A DNA stretch of 64,000 nucleotides from assembly GCA_002500665.1 (NCBI GenBank), contig DLRY01000052.1:1614-65613 (forward strand). Direction: 5' to 3'. Positions within the stretch are counted from its first letter, which is position 1. Each line of letters starts with the position of its first letter. Position numbers and translations under genes: made by a program. The stretch comes from Opitutia bacterium UBA7876 (GTDB lineage Bacteria; Verrucomicrobiota; Verrucomicrobiia; Opitutales; Seribacteraceae). This document shows positions 1 through 9,922 of the stretch, in pieces. Below the pieces are notes generated by a model. That model saw nothing but the letters and a program-made list of their open reading frames with translations. It was not told where the DNA came from and ran no database searches.

Positions 1-6
1 AACGGA

Positions 7-1395
7 CTAGAAGTCCCTTGCAATGCCCGTGCTGTCGCCCAAGCTGCTCGCCTTGACGCCCATCTTTTCAAGCAGACCGAGATGAAGATTGGCCATGGGA
101 ATGCCGAATCCATCCTTGGTCCTTTCGATCTCCTCAATTTCCATGGGCGAAAACTTGGTCTTTTTACCAGAGTAATCGAAGTGCCTGCCGGTTTTCAATC
201 CATGGGCCTTTCCTCCGGCCAGCAGTATGGGTAAGTCTACGTGGCGATGGCGGTTGCCGTCACTGATGCCACCGCCATAAACAATCATGCAATGGTCGAG
301 CAGGCGACTTCCGTCTTTTTCCCTAAAGCCCGAGAGCCTTTTCAAAAAATAAGCGAACTGCTCGCAATAAAACCTGTCGATGCGAGAGAGTTTTCGAATT
401 TTTACGGGGTCGTCCCGATGATGCGAGAGGCTATGGTGCCCCTCCGGAACACCAATCTCACGAAAGCTTCGGTTGCTTCCATCATGGGCCAGCAGGAAGG
501 TTGAAATGCGGGTAAGGTCCGCCCTAAAGGCTAGGGTCATCATGTCGAACATGGAGCGGACGTGATCGCGATAGGCGTTGGGTATGCCCTCCGGGCTCTC
601 AACGTCTGTAAAGGACTCACTCGCGCCGTCCTTGGAACGAATCCTTGTTTCAACTTCCCGTACACTGGAAAAATACTCCTCGAGCTTCTGGCGATCCTCA
701 TAACCGAGGCGGGACTTCATTTTCCTGGCATCTTCGAGGACAAAGTCAAGGACGCTCCCGGCGGTCTTGATTCTGCGGGCCGCAGCCTTACGGTCCTCGG
801 AGAATTCAGCCTGCCCGAAAAGTCTCTCGAAAACGGATCTTGGGTTTGATTCGGCTGGTACCGGAATGGATTCGGATTTCCAAGAGAGGTTGTACTGATA
901 GGCGCAACTGTACCCGGAGTCGCATTTTCCGGAACGACGGGAGCCATCGCAACTCAGCTCAAGAGATGGCAGCTTGGTGGCATGCCCGATCTCTTTGGCC
1001 GCCACTTGGTCCACCGAGACGCCCAGTTTGATATCCTTACCGGACGTCTTGCGGGCCTGGCAGCCCGTGAGGAAAGTAGCGCTTGCTCGGGCATGGTCAC
1101 CTCCCCCGTCACCATTGGCATTTGCCTTGGTGTGATCAAGCCCGCTGAGGATTTGAAAATCCCTTCGACTCTCCTGCAGAGGCTGGAGAGAGGTCGGGAA
1201 GTCGAACTGGTGACCGAGTTTTGAAGGCCTCCAATTCTCCATAATGACACCATTGGGTACGTAGGCAAAACCAAGCCGGAGTGGTATGGAGGCTCCGGAA
1301 CCCGTCTTCCCCGCAAGAGACTCGAGGTTAGGCAAGGCAAGTGAAACACCAAGGTTCCGCAAAAAAACCCGACGCGTCGAACTTTTCGCTATCAT
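7..1395 (-). CDS. DUF1552 family exported protein
   Basis: Predicted protein of 462 residues. The N-terminus carries a twin-arginine motif (TRRVFLRN, residues 7-14) followed by a short hydrophobic stretch, so Tat export is likely. The body shows the family pattern: a Gly/Asp/His segment (GDGGGDHARASATFLTG, about residues 96-112) and a C-terminal YGGGISDGNRHRH block. DUF1552 is common in planctomycetes and verrucomicrobia; it resembles the DUF1501/sulfatase-like fold and its biochemical role is unknown. The gene lies 39 bases downstream of the DUF1592 gene on the same strand. That pairing is regularly seen in this group and suggests the two exported proteins work together at the cell surface. 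Family assignment is firm; function is not known. Confidence 0.88.
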   Translation of the reverse strand: MIAKSSTRRVFLRNLGVSLALPNLESLAGKTGSGASIPLRLGFAYVPNGVIMENWRPSKLGHQFDFPTSLQPLQESRRDFQILSGLDHTKANANGDGGGDHARASATFLTGCQARKTSGKDIKLGVSVDQVAAKEIGHATKLPSLELSCDGSRRSGKCDSGYSCAYQYNLSWKSESIPVPAESNPRSVFERLFGQAEFSEDRKAAARRIKTAGSVLDFVLEDARKMKSRLGYEDRQKLEEYFSSVREVETRIRSKDGASESFTDVESPEGIPNAYRDHVRSMFDMMTLAFRADLTRISTFLLAHDGSNRSFREIGVPEGHHSLSHHRDDPVKIRKLSRIDRFYCEQFAYFLKRLSGFREKDGSRLLDHCMIVYGGGISDGNRHRHVDLPILLAGGKAHGLKTGRHFDYSGKKTKFSPMEIEEIERTKDGFGIPMANLHLGLLEKMGVKASSLGDSTGIARDF

Positions 1396-1434
1396 AAAGA
1401 TTAATATCCCCTAAATTCGATTTGGAGACAAATC

Positions 1435-3765
1435 TTATTTTTGGTCCGGAGAATTTAAGGTTTGACCCTTTGAATGCGTGAAGGGCCTGCTCTGGACGAC
1501 TCCCGTCAGGAGGTCAAGGAGGCCATCTCCTTCCAGGACGGCCTTGCGGGCTATGCCCTCGATGGAGTCCCGGTCGTAGTACTCCATCCCTCGCCCGATC
1601 CCATAGGTCATGAGCTTTTCGGTTAGGCATCGGACAAAAGCGGCGATTTTTCGTTCCGCTATGAATTTCTGCAGTTCCCTTGATCCGGAAAAGGTTTCCC
1701 CGGTAGCCAGCTTGCCCCGCGAGTCGATTTCCGACCCCCTTTCATGGGTCCTCCACTTCCCGATGGCATCGAAATTCTCGAGCGCGAACCCGAGAGCGTC
1801 CATGTTGGCGTGGCAGGAAGAGCACTCGGACTTCCGGCTATGCTTGGCAAGTTGCTCGCGAAGAGTCATGCCCAAGTTTCCCTCCTCGTCAGAAGTCTCA
1901 AGTTCGGCAATTCCGGGCGGGGGGTCCTTGGGCGGAGCGCCCAACAAGTTGTCCAAGACCCAACGTCCTCGCTTGACCGGGGAGGTCCGAGTGGGGTTGG
2001 AGGTAATGGTTAGGATGGAGGAATGAGCCAACAGCCCTCCTCTTCGAACGCCCGCTGGGCCGTTCAGGGAGACCTTGTCGAAATTCTTCCCAAATTTACC
2101 CTCCAGGCCGTAGAAACTGGCGAGGGACTGGTTCGAAAAAGTGTACTCTGCAGTAAGCAATTCCGTAATAGGTCTGTTTTGACGAAGAACGAAGGAGAAG
2201 AAGGTTTCCGTTTCCCTCCGCATGGAGTCCTTGAGCTCGTCCGTGAAGGAGGGAAAGCGACGGCGGTCCGGGTTGGAAAGGTCCAAGTCTCTTAGCTGTA
2301 GCCATTGGCCGGTAAAGTTTCTCGCAAAGGCTTCCGATTTCCGATCAGCAACCATTCTTCGCACCTCCTCCCCCAAGCTTGTCCTCAATTTGCCCGCATT
2401 GGCCTTTTGCCAGAGGGCTTCGTCAGGCAAGGAACTCCAAAGGAAATAGGAGAGTCGACTGGCGAGTGCAAAATCATCCAGAGGATAGGATTCGGTTGGC
2501 TTCCCTCCCTCGGGACGGAGTTCCTCGCGATAAAGGAATTTCGGTGAGACCAAGGCGGCTTTGAGAACGACCATCAGCGCGCCGAGGTTATCCTCGTCAC
2601 CTTTTCGAGAAGCCTTCAGAAACGCAAGGTGCCGATCGAGTTCGGAATCATCCAAGGGAAAACGGTAGATGCGGGACAATAACCTTCCAAGGCGGGGTCG
2701 GATGATCTCAAGGGAATAATCCTTTCCCCTTTCCCAGCCCAGAAGCTTTTTTCTCCTCTCGAGGGAAGTCGGTTTTACGGCGTCTGGAGGCGTTATGGAT
2801 ATCCTGCGGAGGAAAAGATTGCGATCCCTCATTCTAGGATCCTTATTGCGAGGATCGTAAAAGTCATTGAGGAAAGACGCTTGAATTGCTAGCTCGGGGT
2901 TTTTGCCGAGGCGGACTTCGAAACGGTAGGTCTTGAACTCGGGGTATTCGGCCCTGACCTCAAGTTCCCGTGAAAAAACCTTCCCCACACTAACCCCCAT
3001 TCTGGCAAGGGATTTTCCCGCCCGACTCGCGGAAGCATCGATTTCCACGAGGTAGTTTCCGGGAGTCTCCGTTGCAGTGAGGAGCGAAAATGAGCCGTGG
3101 GAGGGCAAAACCCTGGAGCGGCTCAGCATCCTCCCCCCTCTGATCGAGGAAGCCTCGAAGACATTGGCGGGTTGCTTGGATCCGGCAAGACCAAAAGCAT
3201 CCTCCAGTATGGTATCGGCAGCCCCAAGATACTTTTCCAACAGAAGGGGCGACAGGGTCAGGACCTCACCGATGGTATCGAAGCCATGACCTGTATCGTC
3301 GGGCGGAAAGAAGGACTCGGCGTCAAAATCAACACCGAAAAGATCCCGGACCGTGTTTCGGTACTCCACCCGGTTAAGGCGCCGCAAGACAACCCGACCG
3401 GGATCCCGGTTTCGGGGATCGTGGTCGAAAACGGCTTTCTCCACCCAGGTCAAAACCCGGTCGATTTCCTTATCCGTGGGCTGAGGCTTGTCGGCGGGTG
3501 GCATGTTTCTGCGATGAAGGTTTTCCCAAGCTCCTTCCCAGGAATCTCTCTTCTGCAAAAGAGTATTCAGATCCTTTGCGCCATCCAGCGAAACCCCTCC
3601 CTTTTTGGCTCCTTCCCCATGGCAATCGTAGCAATACTCGGACAAGAGCGGCTGGATTTCATTGCGGTATTCTCGCCAAAGCCCGTCGGCTCGGGCCCAG
3701 AGGCAACCGGGAACGAACAAAGCCAAGGGCAAAGCCTTTAAAAAAACACCGGTCTTTTTTCGCAT
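1435..3765 (-). CDS. DUF1587/1592/1588/1585/1595 multidomain protein with haem-binding motifs
   Basis: The start chosen is the ATG at 3765, which gives 776 residues with a hydrophobic signal segment (residues 7-24). The open frame runs upstream to 3969 but would overlap the next gene and place about 68 unlikely residues before the signal. A c-type haem motif, C45-x-x-C48-H49, follows the signal peptide (PSCyt1-like). Downstream come the DUF1587 block (RLNRVEYRNTVRDLFGVD), DUF1592/1595 helical segments, the DUF1588 block (RRGGLLAHSSILT) and the DUF1585 block, which has a second CSSCH motif near the C-terminus. These large proteins are typical of planctomycetes and verrucomicrobia and are suspected of roles in surface polysaccharide breakdown or redox chemistry. 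The partner gene is the DUF1552 gene directly downstream. Confidence 0.9.
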   Translation of the reverse strand: MRKKTGVFLKALPLALFVPGCLWARADGLWREYRNEIQPLLSEYCYDCHGEGAKKGGVSLDGAKDLNTLLQKRDSWEGAWENLHRRNMPPADKPQPTDKEIDRVLTWVEKAVFDHDPRNRDPGRVVLRRLNRVEYRNTVRDLFGVDFDAESFFPPDDTGHGFDTIGEVLTLSPLLLEKYLGAADTILEDAFGLAGSKQPANVFEASSIRGGRMLSRSRVLPSHGSFSLLTATETPGNYLVEIDASASRAGKSLARMGVSVGKVFSRELEVRAEYPEFKTYRFEVRLGKNPELAIQASFLNDFYDPRNKDPRMRDRNLFLRRISITPPDAVKPTSLERRKKLLGWERGKDYSLEIIRPRLGRLLSRIYRFPLDDSELDRHLAFLKASRKGDEDNLGALMVVLKAALVSPKFLYREELRPEGGKPTESYPLDDFALASRLSYFLWSSLPDEALWQKANAGKLRTSLGEEVRRMVADRKSEAFARNFTGQWLQLRDLDLSNPDRRRFPSFTDELKDSMRRETETFFSFVLRQNRPITELLTAEYTFSNQSLASFYGLEGKFGKNFDKVSLNGPAGVRRGGLLAHSSILTITSNPTRTSPVKRGRWVLDNLLGAPPKDPPPGIAELETSDEEGNLGMTLREQLAKHSRKSECSSCHANMDALGFALENFDAIGKWRTHERGSEIDSRGKLATGETFSGSRELQKFIAERKIAAFVRCLTEKLMTYGIGRGMEYYDRDSIEGIARKAVLEGDGLLDLLTGVVQSRPFTHSKGQTLNSPDQK

Positions 3766-3845
3766 GCCTTGACGATAGGAGGGAGAGATTCTGGGACAAT
3801 TCGTCGATAAACGAACGGGAAAGATTTTTTTCAGAGGTGTGATCC

Positions 3846-4595
3846 TCACGGTGCCTTGGACTCGATCAGAATGTCGTCGAAATGAATGGGCGTTCCCGAG
3901 TAGGGATAAGCCCACAGGGCACATTTGCCGCCCGCGAAAGCCTTTGCGTCGAGTTGGTCGAACAGCCACCCCCGAGGCTCTTCCTGCTCACGCTTCCAGA
4001 GCTTCAGCCGGATTCGGGTTCTCTCTCCATCACCCGGAAGGGCTTGAAAGCGGGCTCGCCACCAAACCCCGCTTTCCCAGGTGAAAGCCACCCTTCCAAT
4101 TTCCTCCTCCTGTCTCGTCAGGAGAATTTGCTTCGTCGCGGCATTGAATCGAAAACGGTAGGAGCGGACGCCTCCCAACCCGGCGGCCAAGGCGGGAAGC
4201 CTCCTTCCCTGCCTAGTCATGAAGAACGAAAAGGAGAGGCTCAGGCTCTTCTCTCGGACCCGGGGCCCGAAAAGCAATCCAAAGTCCCCTACCGGGCTGC
4301 CGGGCAGGGTCAGCCTTCGGTCGGCCTTCTCCTCGCTGACTGAATAGGCTCCGTCCAGAATGAACAGGTTCGACGGCTCGCTCCCGACCTCAAAGCCTGA
4401 GAAGTTCTCTTCGAACTCGACCGACCAACTGGGTTCAGGCCCAAGTGCTAGCACCTTTGCCGGGTTTTCAACCGAGGAGAGATTCGGAGGAGCGGACTTG
4501 TAGAGGCAAGACCCGTTAAGGATAAGCCATGGAAGGATGATAAGAGACAACCTGTATGGCCGCCTCTTCCTTGGTGTTTCGTTGTGTTCATTCAT
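3846..4595 (-). CDS. predicted lipoprotein with a lectin/LamG-like beta-sandwich
   Basis: 249 residues. The N-terminus has a positively charged region, a hydrophobic stretch and a lipobox-like LNGSC, so it is probably a lipoprotein cleaved before Cys30. The rest is rich in beta-strand patterns and ends in HFDDILIES, a C-terminal signature shared with DUF1080/LamG-type concanavalin-fold domains that bind sugars. The start overlaps the end of the ABC permease gene by 8 bases, so translation is probably coupled to it. It may be a cargo or partner of that exporter, but this is inference. No catalytic residues are recognised. Confidence 0.6.
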   Translation of the reverse strand: MNEHNETPRKRRPYRLSLIILPWLILNGSCLYKSAPPNLSSVENPAKVLALGPEPSWSVEFEENFSGFEVGSEPSNLFILDGAYSVSEEKADRRLTLPGSPVGDFGLLFGPRVREKSLSLSFSFFMTRQGRRLPALAAGLGGVRSYRFRFNAATKQILLTRQEEEIGRVAFTWESGVWWRARFQALPGDGERTRIRLKLWKREQEEPRGWLFDQLDAKAFAGGKCALWAYPYSGTPIHFDDILIESKAP

Positions 4596-7500
4596 TTCTC
4601 AATTCATCCAGTCGGCCGGGACGAAGCGTCAACCGGACCGAAAGCCAAGTCCAAAACAGGGAAAGCATAAGCAAGGCTAGAAAAAACCAAAGGAAACCCG
4701 GGCCGGGCATCCGGCCGACCTTGCCGAAAAGAGCGGGGGCAATTCCCACCCCTGCCGAAACGACCCCCACCGCCATGCCCCACATGCCAAGCATGAGATG
4801 TTCCGAAAAGACCATTTTCCGAAGGAGCCCAAGACGATATCCGACGGCTTCGAGGAGGGCTAACTCGCGAGCCCGCTCCATGACGTTGCGGGCAATAACC
4901 ACCGCCAAACCGGCAGTGCCAAGCAACAGGCCCAAGCCACCCAGTCCCTGGAAGATCGACAAGTAGGTGTTCTCCACCCTTTGCAAGTCCTGCAGGCGAT
5001 CGAGGGTGGGTCGGAATTCCATCCCATACTGCTCAAGCTTCCGCTCTAGGTGGGAGACCACTTGGTCGCCAAGGCCTGCCTCCTGGGCAATGAAAAAGGC
5101 CCTGTAGCCGCCCTGTTGGGGAAACTTTTCCAGAAAAGCCTCCTCATCAAGGTATAGGGCCCCCTGAAGGATAGATCCCTTGACCACCGCGCGAAGTTCG
5201 ACCTCGAAGGGCCGTCCCTGTCCATCCCTGAATTCAAGGCGATCCCCAAGTCCCTTTTTGAGTGCCCACATCATGGTGTTCTGGTCCACAATCGCGGGCA
5301 CGGCTCCCTCGGTCGAGTCCCGCAAGGCGGACCAATTTCCCTCCGCAAAGGAGAATCTTCCCGCAAACTCGCTCGGCTTGACCCCGTAGATTCTTGGCCG
5401 AATTGCCTTGTTTAGGTTTAGGCAGCTGGCATCGTCGCCCTCCCGAACCCGAAGAGGAACAATCAGCGAAGATTCCAGCAGACTGCGGTTAAGGTCATAG
5501 AGTTCCTGTCCCTCTCCTCCGTTCAAGTCATCGTACAAAGGCAGGGCGGATTCACCTAGGTAGGCAAAGCCACCGGTTCCCGAAAGCGGGTCGTCGGGAG
5601 ATTGCGGTGGATGCTTGCGAAAGGCTCCCGTGCTTACGACCAGAAAAGTGCCTGCAGCCATGGCCCCGACCGTTACGAGGCTTCGCCCGACCCTGCGGCC
5701 CAAGTTTCGCCTTCCCAAGTCTTCCGCCTTCATCAAGGCTTCATCACCGGCGGCAAACCGTCCCAGCCTGTCCCGGAAATAAAAAAGGCCCGATGCCAGC
5801 AGAAGGGCTCCCGCTCCGAAAAAGGACGTCGAGGCCCCCGTTGCCGAAAGGCCGGTTGCAAAGGCAAGGCCACCGGCGCAAAGCGCGAGCACAATGGCGA
5901 GCAAAGAATGGGTTCTTCCATTTTTCCAAGATCCGGCCGGTGGGCGGGAGACCATCGCGGCATCCGAGAGAAGATCCCTCGGTTCCCTGCTGAACTGTTT
6001 CCTCGTTGACCATGCCATGGCGAGCGTCGCCATGAAAACGGCTCCTGCCCCCCCCGTCAAAAGAGAGGTTGCGGAAGGCTCGTAGCGGAATGAGGCACCC
6101 GAAACCGCACCGCTCCACTCCCCGCCCAAAAGGAGGAGGATGACCCGCCCGTAGGCAAGGGCCAGCAGGACCCCGGCAAGGGAGCCCGCGACCGCTACGA
6201 GGATTCCCTCACTCAGGAACGTCACGCGTACCTTGCGGACCCGCCAACCCAAGGCCAAAAGCAAGCCCGCCTGCTGGGTCCTTTGCTCCATGGAAAAGGA
6301 AAAGAGCATGCCCACCAGGGCAAGGGCGGCCAAGATGACGAAAAAACTAAAGGCAAGAAAGAGCTCCCCGAAGTCCACCGGAGACTCCACCCCCTCCCTT
6401 GCATTGGCCCGAAGAGGTTGGAAAATCAAGCCGGCTTCAGCGGGGGAAAGGTTCGAACGGAGACTCGAAACGGCCTCTTTCCGCGTAACTGCATCGCGCG
6501 GGATGCGCAGCCCCGTGAGTGAACCCCAGCGGTTTTGCCACATTTCACGACCCGCATCAATCGCAACGAAGGCCTTGGGTGAACCGCGGTGGTCGTTCCA
6601 GTAGATCTCGTCCTTGTCTCGAACCTTGTGGGTGATGGGAATCCCGGTATCCCATTCCCCGCAAGACTCCGCATCGGAGAGCCCGGGAAATTGAGGCGTC
6701 CAGTCGCTCTGCTCGCCTTCAGGGACCTTAGGAGGCATGGGGGAGACGGAACGAACGGTGAAGAGGCGATCTTCCTCAGTCAGTTTTCGACGCTCCCCAA
6801 CGGTGTAATAAGTCAGCTTGATCCGGTCCCCCGGAGAGGCATTCAGGTCACTCGCCGCCCATTCGTTCAGAACAATCTCATCCGGCCCCAAGTCCGAGGG
6901 AATGAAATCGACCGATGAAGGATCCAAGGCCGTGACCATCGAGTAGGGTGTCAACAAGGAGCCGTTGTCATCCTGACCGGCCCGCTCGATGGCATTGACC
7001 AGATAGGTAAGGACGCCCGAGCTTTCCGGATGCAGGTTTTTCACCGCCCGCTGAAGGGTCTCGGACAGGAAGACCTGCCGGGTCCGCACGCTCCACTGAG
7101 CGGAATCGCGCATTTTCTTAAAATAAATTCCGGCGTCTTCAAGGGACCAGGATTCCTCCAGGCTTGCGGTTGCCGCCGCAAGGCTCAGTTCCCCAAGCCC
7201 AGGAGCCCCCAGCAGAAGGAAGTTCGCATACCCCACCTTTCCCGTTTCCTCGAAGGATCGAAACATCTTTTTCTGCAAGGTCTTGATCGGGACGAAGATG
7301 GTTAGGGGTTCGCGCTGGTTCCCCTGTATCCCAAAGTGACCGAAACCGCCCGCCGGGACGAAGCCGCCTAGCTTCTCGTTGAAGGAAACGAACTTGTTGT
7401 CGCGCTCCCCGGAAAGCGGAGCGTCACGGGAGAATAAGCCCGGTTCCTCTACCCGCAGAACAAGGCGCTCGCCTGGTTCAAGGCCTATTCTTTTGCCAAG

Positions 7501-7920
7501 TCTCTCATTGAGGTAAAACCCTTCTCCGGTCCAGTCCGGGGCATCACTTGGCGAAGGGGACAGGGCCCAGAAGCGCTCGTCCACACCCAGCACCTGTACG
7601 TTGTTGACCCGGAGCTTGCCGTCGGGAAGTGATACGGTTCCCCTCGTTAGGACGACTGGGGCGACAATGGCTTTCTCTTCCAAGCCATCAGAAACCTCAT
7701 CGGCCAGTTCCTCCCTAAAAAAACCATCGGGGGCAAGTAGGGCCAAGTCGGCCTTGCCGATCCGTTCCTCGGCCAGAGCGGCTAGGGTGGCTCGCACGGA
7801 ATCCCCGACCGTGAGGGCCCCCATCAACACCATGGCGCAGAGTGCCGCGCCAAGGGCAACGCCGAGGTGCTGCCTGCGGAAGTGGAGCAAGTTGCGCAGG
7901 ATGATGCCCCAGGCGCTCAT
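4588..7920 (-). CDS. ABC transporter permease, FtsX/MacB-like, large form
   Basis: 1110 residues. One membrane segment near the N-terminus (about residues 17-38) is followed by a long periplasmic region. A first FtsX core lies at about 520-640 with the typical LALGWRVRKVR loop, then more membrane segments at about 680-780, a second periplasmic region, and a C-terminal FtsX core with the GYRLGLLRKM loop and two last helices. This is the fused double-FtsX architecture of LolCDE/MacB-type mechanotransmission exporters, which move lipoproteins, lipids or peptides out of the inner membrane rather than across it. The start ATG overlaps the stop of the ATPase gene by four bases (7917-7920), a strong sign that the two form one transporter. 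The substrate is unknown. Confidence 0.88.
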   Translation of the reverse strand: MSAWGIILRNLLHFRRQHLGVALGAALCAMVLMGALTVGDSVRATLAALAEERIGKADLALLAPDGFFREELADEVSDGLEEKAIVAPVVLTRGTVSLPDGKLRVNNVQVLGVDERFWALSPSPSDAPDWTGEGFYLNERLGKRIGLEPGERLVLRVEEPGLFSRDAPLSGERDNKFVSFNEKLGGFVPAGGFGHFGIQGNQREPLTIFVPIKTLQKKMFRSFEETGKVGYANFLLLGAPGLGELSLAAATASLEESWSLEDAGIYFKKMRDSAQWSVRTRQVFLSETLQRAVKNLHPESSGVLTYLVNAIERAGQDDNGSLLTPYSMVTALDPSSVDFIPSDLGPDEIVLNEWAASDLNASPGDRIKLTYYTVGERRKLTEEDRLFTVRSVSPMPPKVPEGEQSDWTPQFPGLSDAESCGEWDTGIPITHKVRDKDEIYWNDHRGSPKAFVAIDAGREMWQNRWGSLTGLRIPRDAVTRKEAVSSLRSNLSPAEAGLIFQPLRANAREGVESPVDFGELFLAFSFFVILAALALVGMLFSFSMEQRTQQAGLLLALGWRVRKVRVTFLSEGILVAVAGSLAGVLLALAYGRVILLLLGGEWSGAVSGASFRYEPSATSLLTGGAGAVFMATLAMAWSTRKQFSREPRDLLSDAAMVSRPPAGSWKNGRTHSLLAIVLALCAGGLAFATGLSATGASTSFFGAGALLLASGLFYFRDRLGRFAAGDEALMKAEDLGRRNLGRRVGRSLVTVGAMAAGTFLVVSTGAFRKHPPQSPDDPLSGTGGFAYLGESALPLYDDLNGGEGQELYDLNRSLLESSLIVPLRVREGDDASCLNLNKAIRPRIYGVKPSEFAGRFSFAEGNWSALRDSTEGAVPAIVDQNTMMWALKKGLGDRLEFRDGQGRPFEVELRAVVKGSILQGALYLDEEAFLEKFPQQGGYRAFFIAQEAGLGDQVVSHLERKLEQYGMEFRPTLDRLQDLQRVENTYLSIFQGLGGLGLLLGTAGLAVVIARNVMERARELALLEAVGYRLGLLRKMVFSEHLMLGMWGMAVGVVSAGVGIAPALFGKVGRMPGPGFLWFFLALLMLSLFWTWLSVRLTLRPGRLDELRNE

Positions 7921-8627
7921 CGGGAAAGCTCGCTCAATCGCCCCTCGTCCAACGAGTAACCCCGACCCATGCGGGCAGCGCTGGCCTCGGAATGAGTTAC
8001 CATCAGCAGGGTCAGACCGTGTTTCTCGTTCAGGCCGGCAAGCAGATCTACAAGCCTCTCCGAGTTATTCTTGTCGAGGGCCCCGGTGGGCTCATCGGCC
8101 AAAAGCAGGGACGGACGGTTGACGAGGGAGCGGGCAACCGCCGCCCGCTGACGCTCACCGCCCGAAATCTCACCCGGGCGGTGGCCTTGGCGGTGCGCTA
8201 GGCCCACTTCCTCGAGAAGCCCCATGGCCCGCTTCCGCAATTCCTCCCCCCGCAGGTCGCCATGCCCCGCCAAGGCCGGCACCATTACGTTCTCAAGAAC
8301 GGTACAGGCGGGGAGGAGATGATGGGCCTGAAAGACGAAACCAACGGTTTGGTTGCGATAGCCCGCGGATTCTGCGGAATCCATTTCCGCAATTGATTTC
8401 CCGCCCACCCGCACTTCTCCTTCGGTGGGGGTGTCGAGGGCCCCAATTACGTTGAGCAAGGTGCTCTTACCGGATCCCGAAGGTCCGACGATTGCGACGG
8501 AAGAACCTTTGTCGACCGAAAGATTGATCCCGGAGAACACCTTTAGTTCATCCTCGTCCGAGGGGGAAGGATAGGACTTGGACAATTCGACGAGTTCGAG
8601 GAGGGGGTTCATGCTTTCGTTTTCCAT
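7917..8627 (-). CDS. ABC transporter ATP-binding protein (LolD/MacB type)
   Basis: 236 residues. Walker A is GPSGSGKST (residues 48-56), the signature motif is SGGERQRAAVAR, and Walker B with the catalytic Glu is LLLADEPTGALD, with a switch His in VTHSEAS. The sequence is of the LolD/MacB/FtsE subfamily, and the GALD form of the D-loop is typical. It energises the permease encoded immediately downstream, with a four-base overlap. An in-frame ATG at residue 6 (8612) is an alternative start; neither start has a clear ribosome binding site. Confidence 0.92.
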   Translation of the reverse strand: MENESMNPLLELVELSKSYPSPSDEDELKVFSGINLSVDKGSSVAIVGPSGSGKSTLLNVIGALDTPTEGEVRVGGKSIAEMDSAESAGYRNQTVGFVFQAHHLLPACTVLENVMVPALAGHGDLRGEELRKRAMGLLEEVGLAHRQGHRPGEISGGERQRAAVARSLVNRPSLLLADEPTGALDKNNSERLVDLLAGLNEKHGLTLLMVTHSEASAARMGRGYSLDEGRLSELSR

Positions 8628-8643
8628 TGGTTGAGAAAATGGT

Positions 8644-9903
8644 TCACCTTAGCCAGCGCTTGGCCTTCATTTCATAGCGGGGCAAGCTGTTCGGCCCCAC
8701 CCGGTCCACCGAGATCCGAAGTGAAAAGGCTTCCTTGAGGGCGGCCTCGAGGGCTCGGGCCGCCTCTTCCGAAGCCTCCGCCCGCAGGCTTACCTCCGTC
8801 ATGGCACCCTTCTCCTCGCAAAGCACTTGGTATTCCGCCACCTCCGGGAAGCGGCGCACCACGGCATCGACGGAGGACGGGTAGAGGTTTACCCCACGGA
8901 CCACCACCATGTCGTCGGAACGCCCGAGGATTCCTCCTGCCAAGTCGAAGGTCGGCAACCCGGAAGCATCCTTTCCACGCTCGGCCCGCACCAAGTCCCC
9001 CGTCCGATAGCGGAAGACAGGACAGCCCTCTCGTCCCAGGGTAGTCAACACCAGTTCGCCCGTCTCGCCATCGGCCACCGGCGCGCACCGCTCGGGATCG
9101 ATGATCTCCGGGTAATAACTTTCCAGCAGAATCCGCAGCCCTCCTTGGCCCCCAGGCGTCTCGAAAGCAACGGGCCCGACCTCCGTCATGCCGTAATGGT
9201 CATGGACGAACAGGTCGTTTCCCCAGGCCCGGGTCACCCGCTCGCGAAAGGCCGGAACACTTCCCCCGGTCTCGCCCGCCACAACTATCGACTTGAGCGC
9301 ATGAGCGTCCAGGTCGATGCCCGCGGTCTCGGCCACCTCCGCCAAGCGAAGGGCATAGGTCGGGGTACAGAACAAGTATTCGGCCTCATGCTCGAGGATG
9401 GCGCGAAGCCGCTGCTCGGTACCCTGCCCGCCTCCGGGCATGCACAGACAGCCCCTTTTGCGTGCCGCCTCATAGGCCGTCCAGAAACCCAAGAAGGGAC
9501 CGAAGGAGAAAGCGAAATAGCAGCGGGCTCCTGGATCTACCTCGGCCGCCTCCAGCACGCAATCCCAGTTTGCAAGCATCCAGTCCCAGTCCTCCTGAGT
9601 ATCCAGCCATGCCATCGGGATGCCAAGGGTTCCGCTGGTCTGGTGAAAGTGGGAGTAGCGCTCAAGGGCAAAGCTCAGGTTCGTCCCATAGGGAGGATTC
9701 TCCTCGCGATCACGGGCCAATTCGTCCTTGGTCGTGAAGGGACAGGCGGAAACGAAATCCTCAAAGCCTTCCCATTCGTCACATTCGGCTAATTGGGAAA
9801 AGCGCTCCCTTTGAAAGGAATTGGTTCCACGAACCCGCCTGAGCATTCCGACAAAGGATTCCCATCGCCTCTTCGACCACGCCTCTTCTTCAGCCGGGAT
9901 CAT
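8644..9903 (-). CDS. phenylacetate-CoA ligase-like adenylate-forming enzyme
   Basis: 419 residues from the ATG at 9903; the longer frame to 9975 would overlap the next gene and begins with an unlikely Arg-rich stretch. Motifs in order are HQTSGTLGIPM (ATP-binding loop), HDHYGMTEVGP, the YRTGDLV aspartate motif, GRSDDMVVVRGVNLYPS and a C-terminal YEMKAKRW with the likely catalytic Lys. This set is diagnostic for the PaaK family, which activates aryl or acyl acids as adenylates and usually transfers them to CoA. The acid substrate cannot be told from sequence. The gene is 16 bases from the ABC ATPase gene and may share its transcript. Confidence 0.85.
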   Translation of the reverse strand: MIPAEEEAWSKRRWESFVGMLRRVRGTNSFQRERFSQLAECDEWEGFEDFVSACPFTTKDELARDREENPPYGTNLSFALERYSHFHQTSGTLGIPMAWLDTQEDWDWMLANWDCVLEAAEVDPGARCYFAFSFGPFLGFWTAYEAARKRGCLCMPGGGQGTEQRLRAILEHEAEYLFCTPTYALRLAEVAETAGIDLDAHALKSIVVAGETGGSVPAFRERVTRAWGNDLFVHDHYGMTEVGPVAFETPGGQGGLRILLESYYPEIIDPERCAPVADGETGELVLTTLGREGCPVFRYRTGDLVRAERGKDASGLPTFDLAGGILGRSDDMVVVRGVNLYPSSVDAVVRRFPEVAEYQVLCEEKGAMTEVSLRAEASEEAARALEAALKEAFSLRISVDRVGPNSLPRYEMKAKRWLR

Positions 9904-9922
9904 GCCGGAAGGAGACCGGTCC

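Noticed and set aside
3766..3969. N-terminal extension of the DUF1592 protein by 68 residues
   Set aside because: It overlaps the lipoprotein gene and precedes a normal signal peptide that starts at the ATG at 3765.
8827..9792. Long plus-strand open frame opposite the PaaK-like gene
   Set aside because: Shadow of a high-GC coding region; the minus-strand protein carries all motifs of its family.
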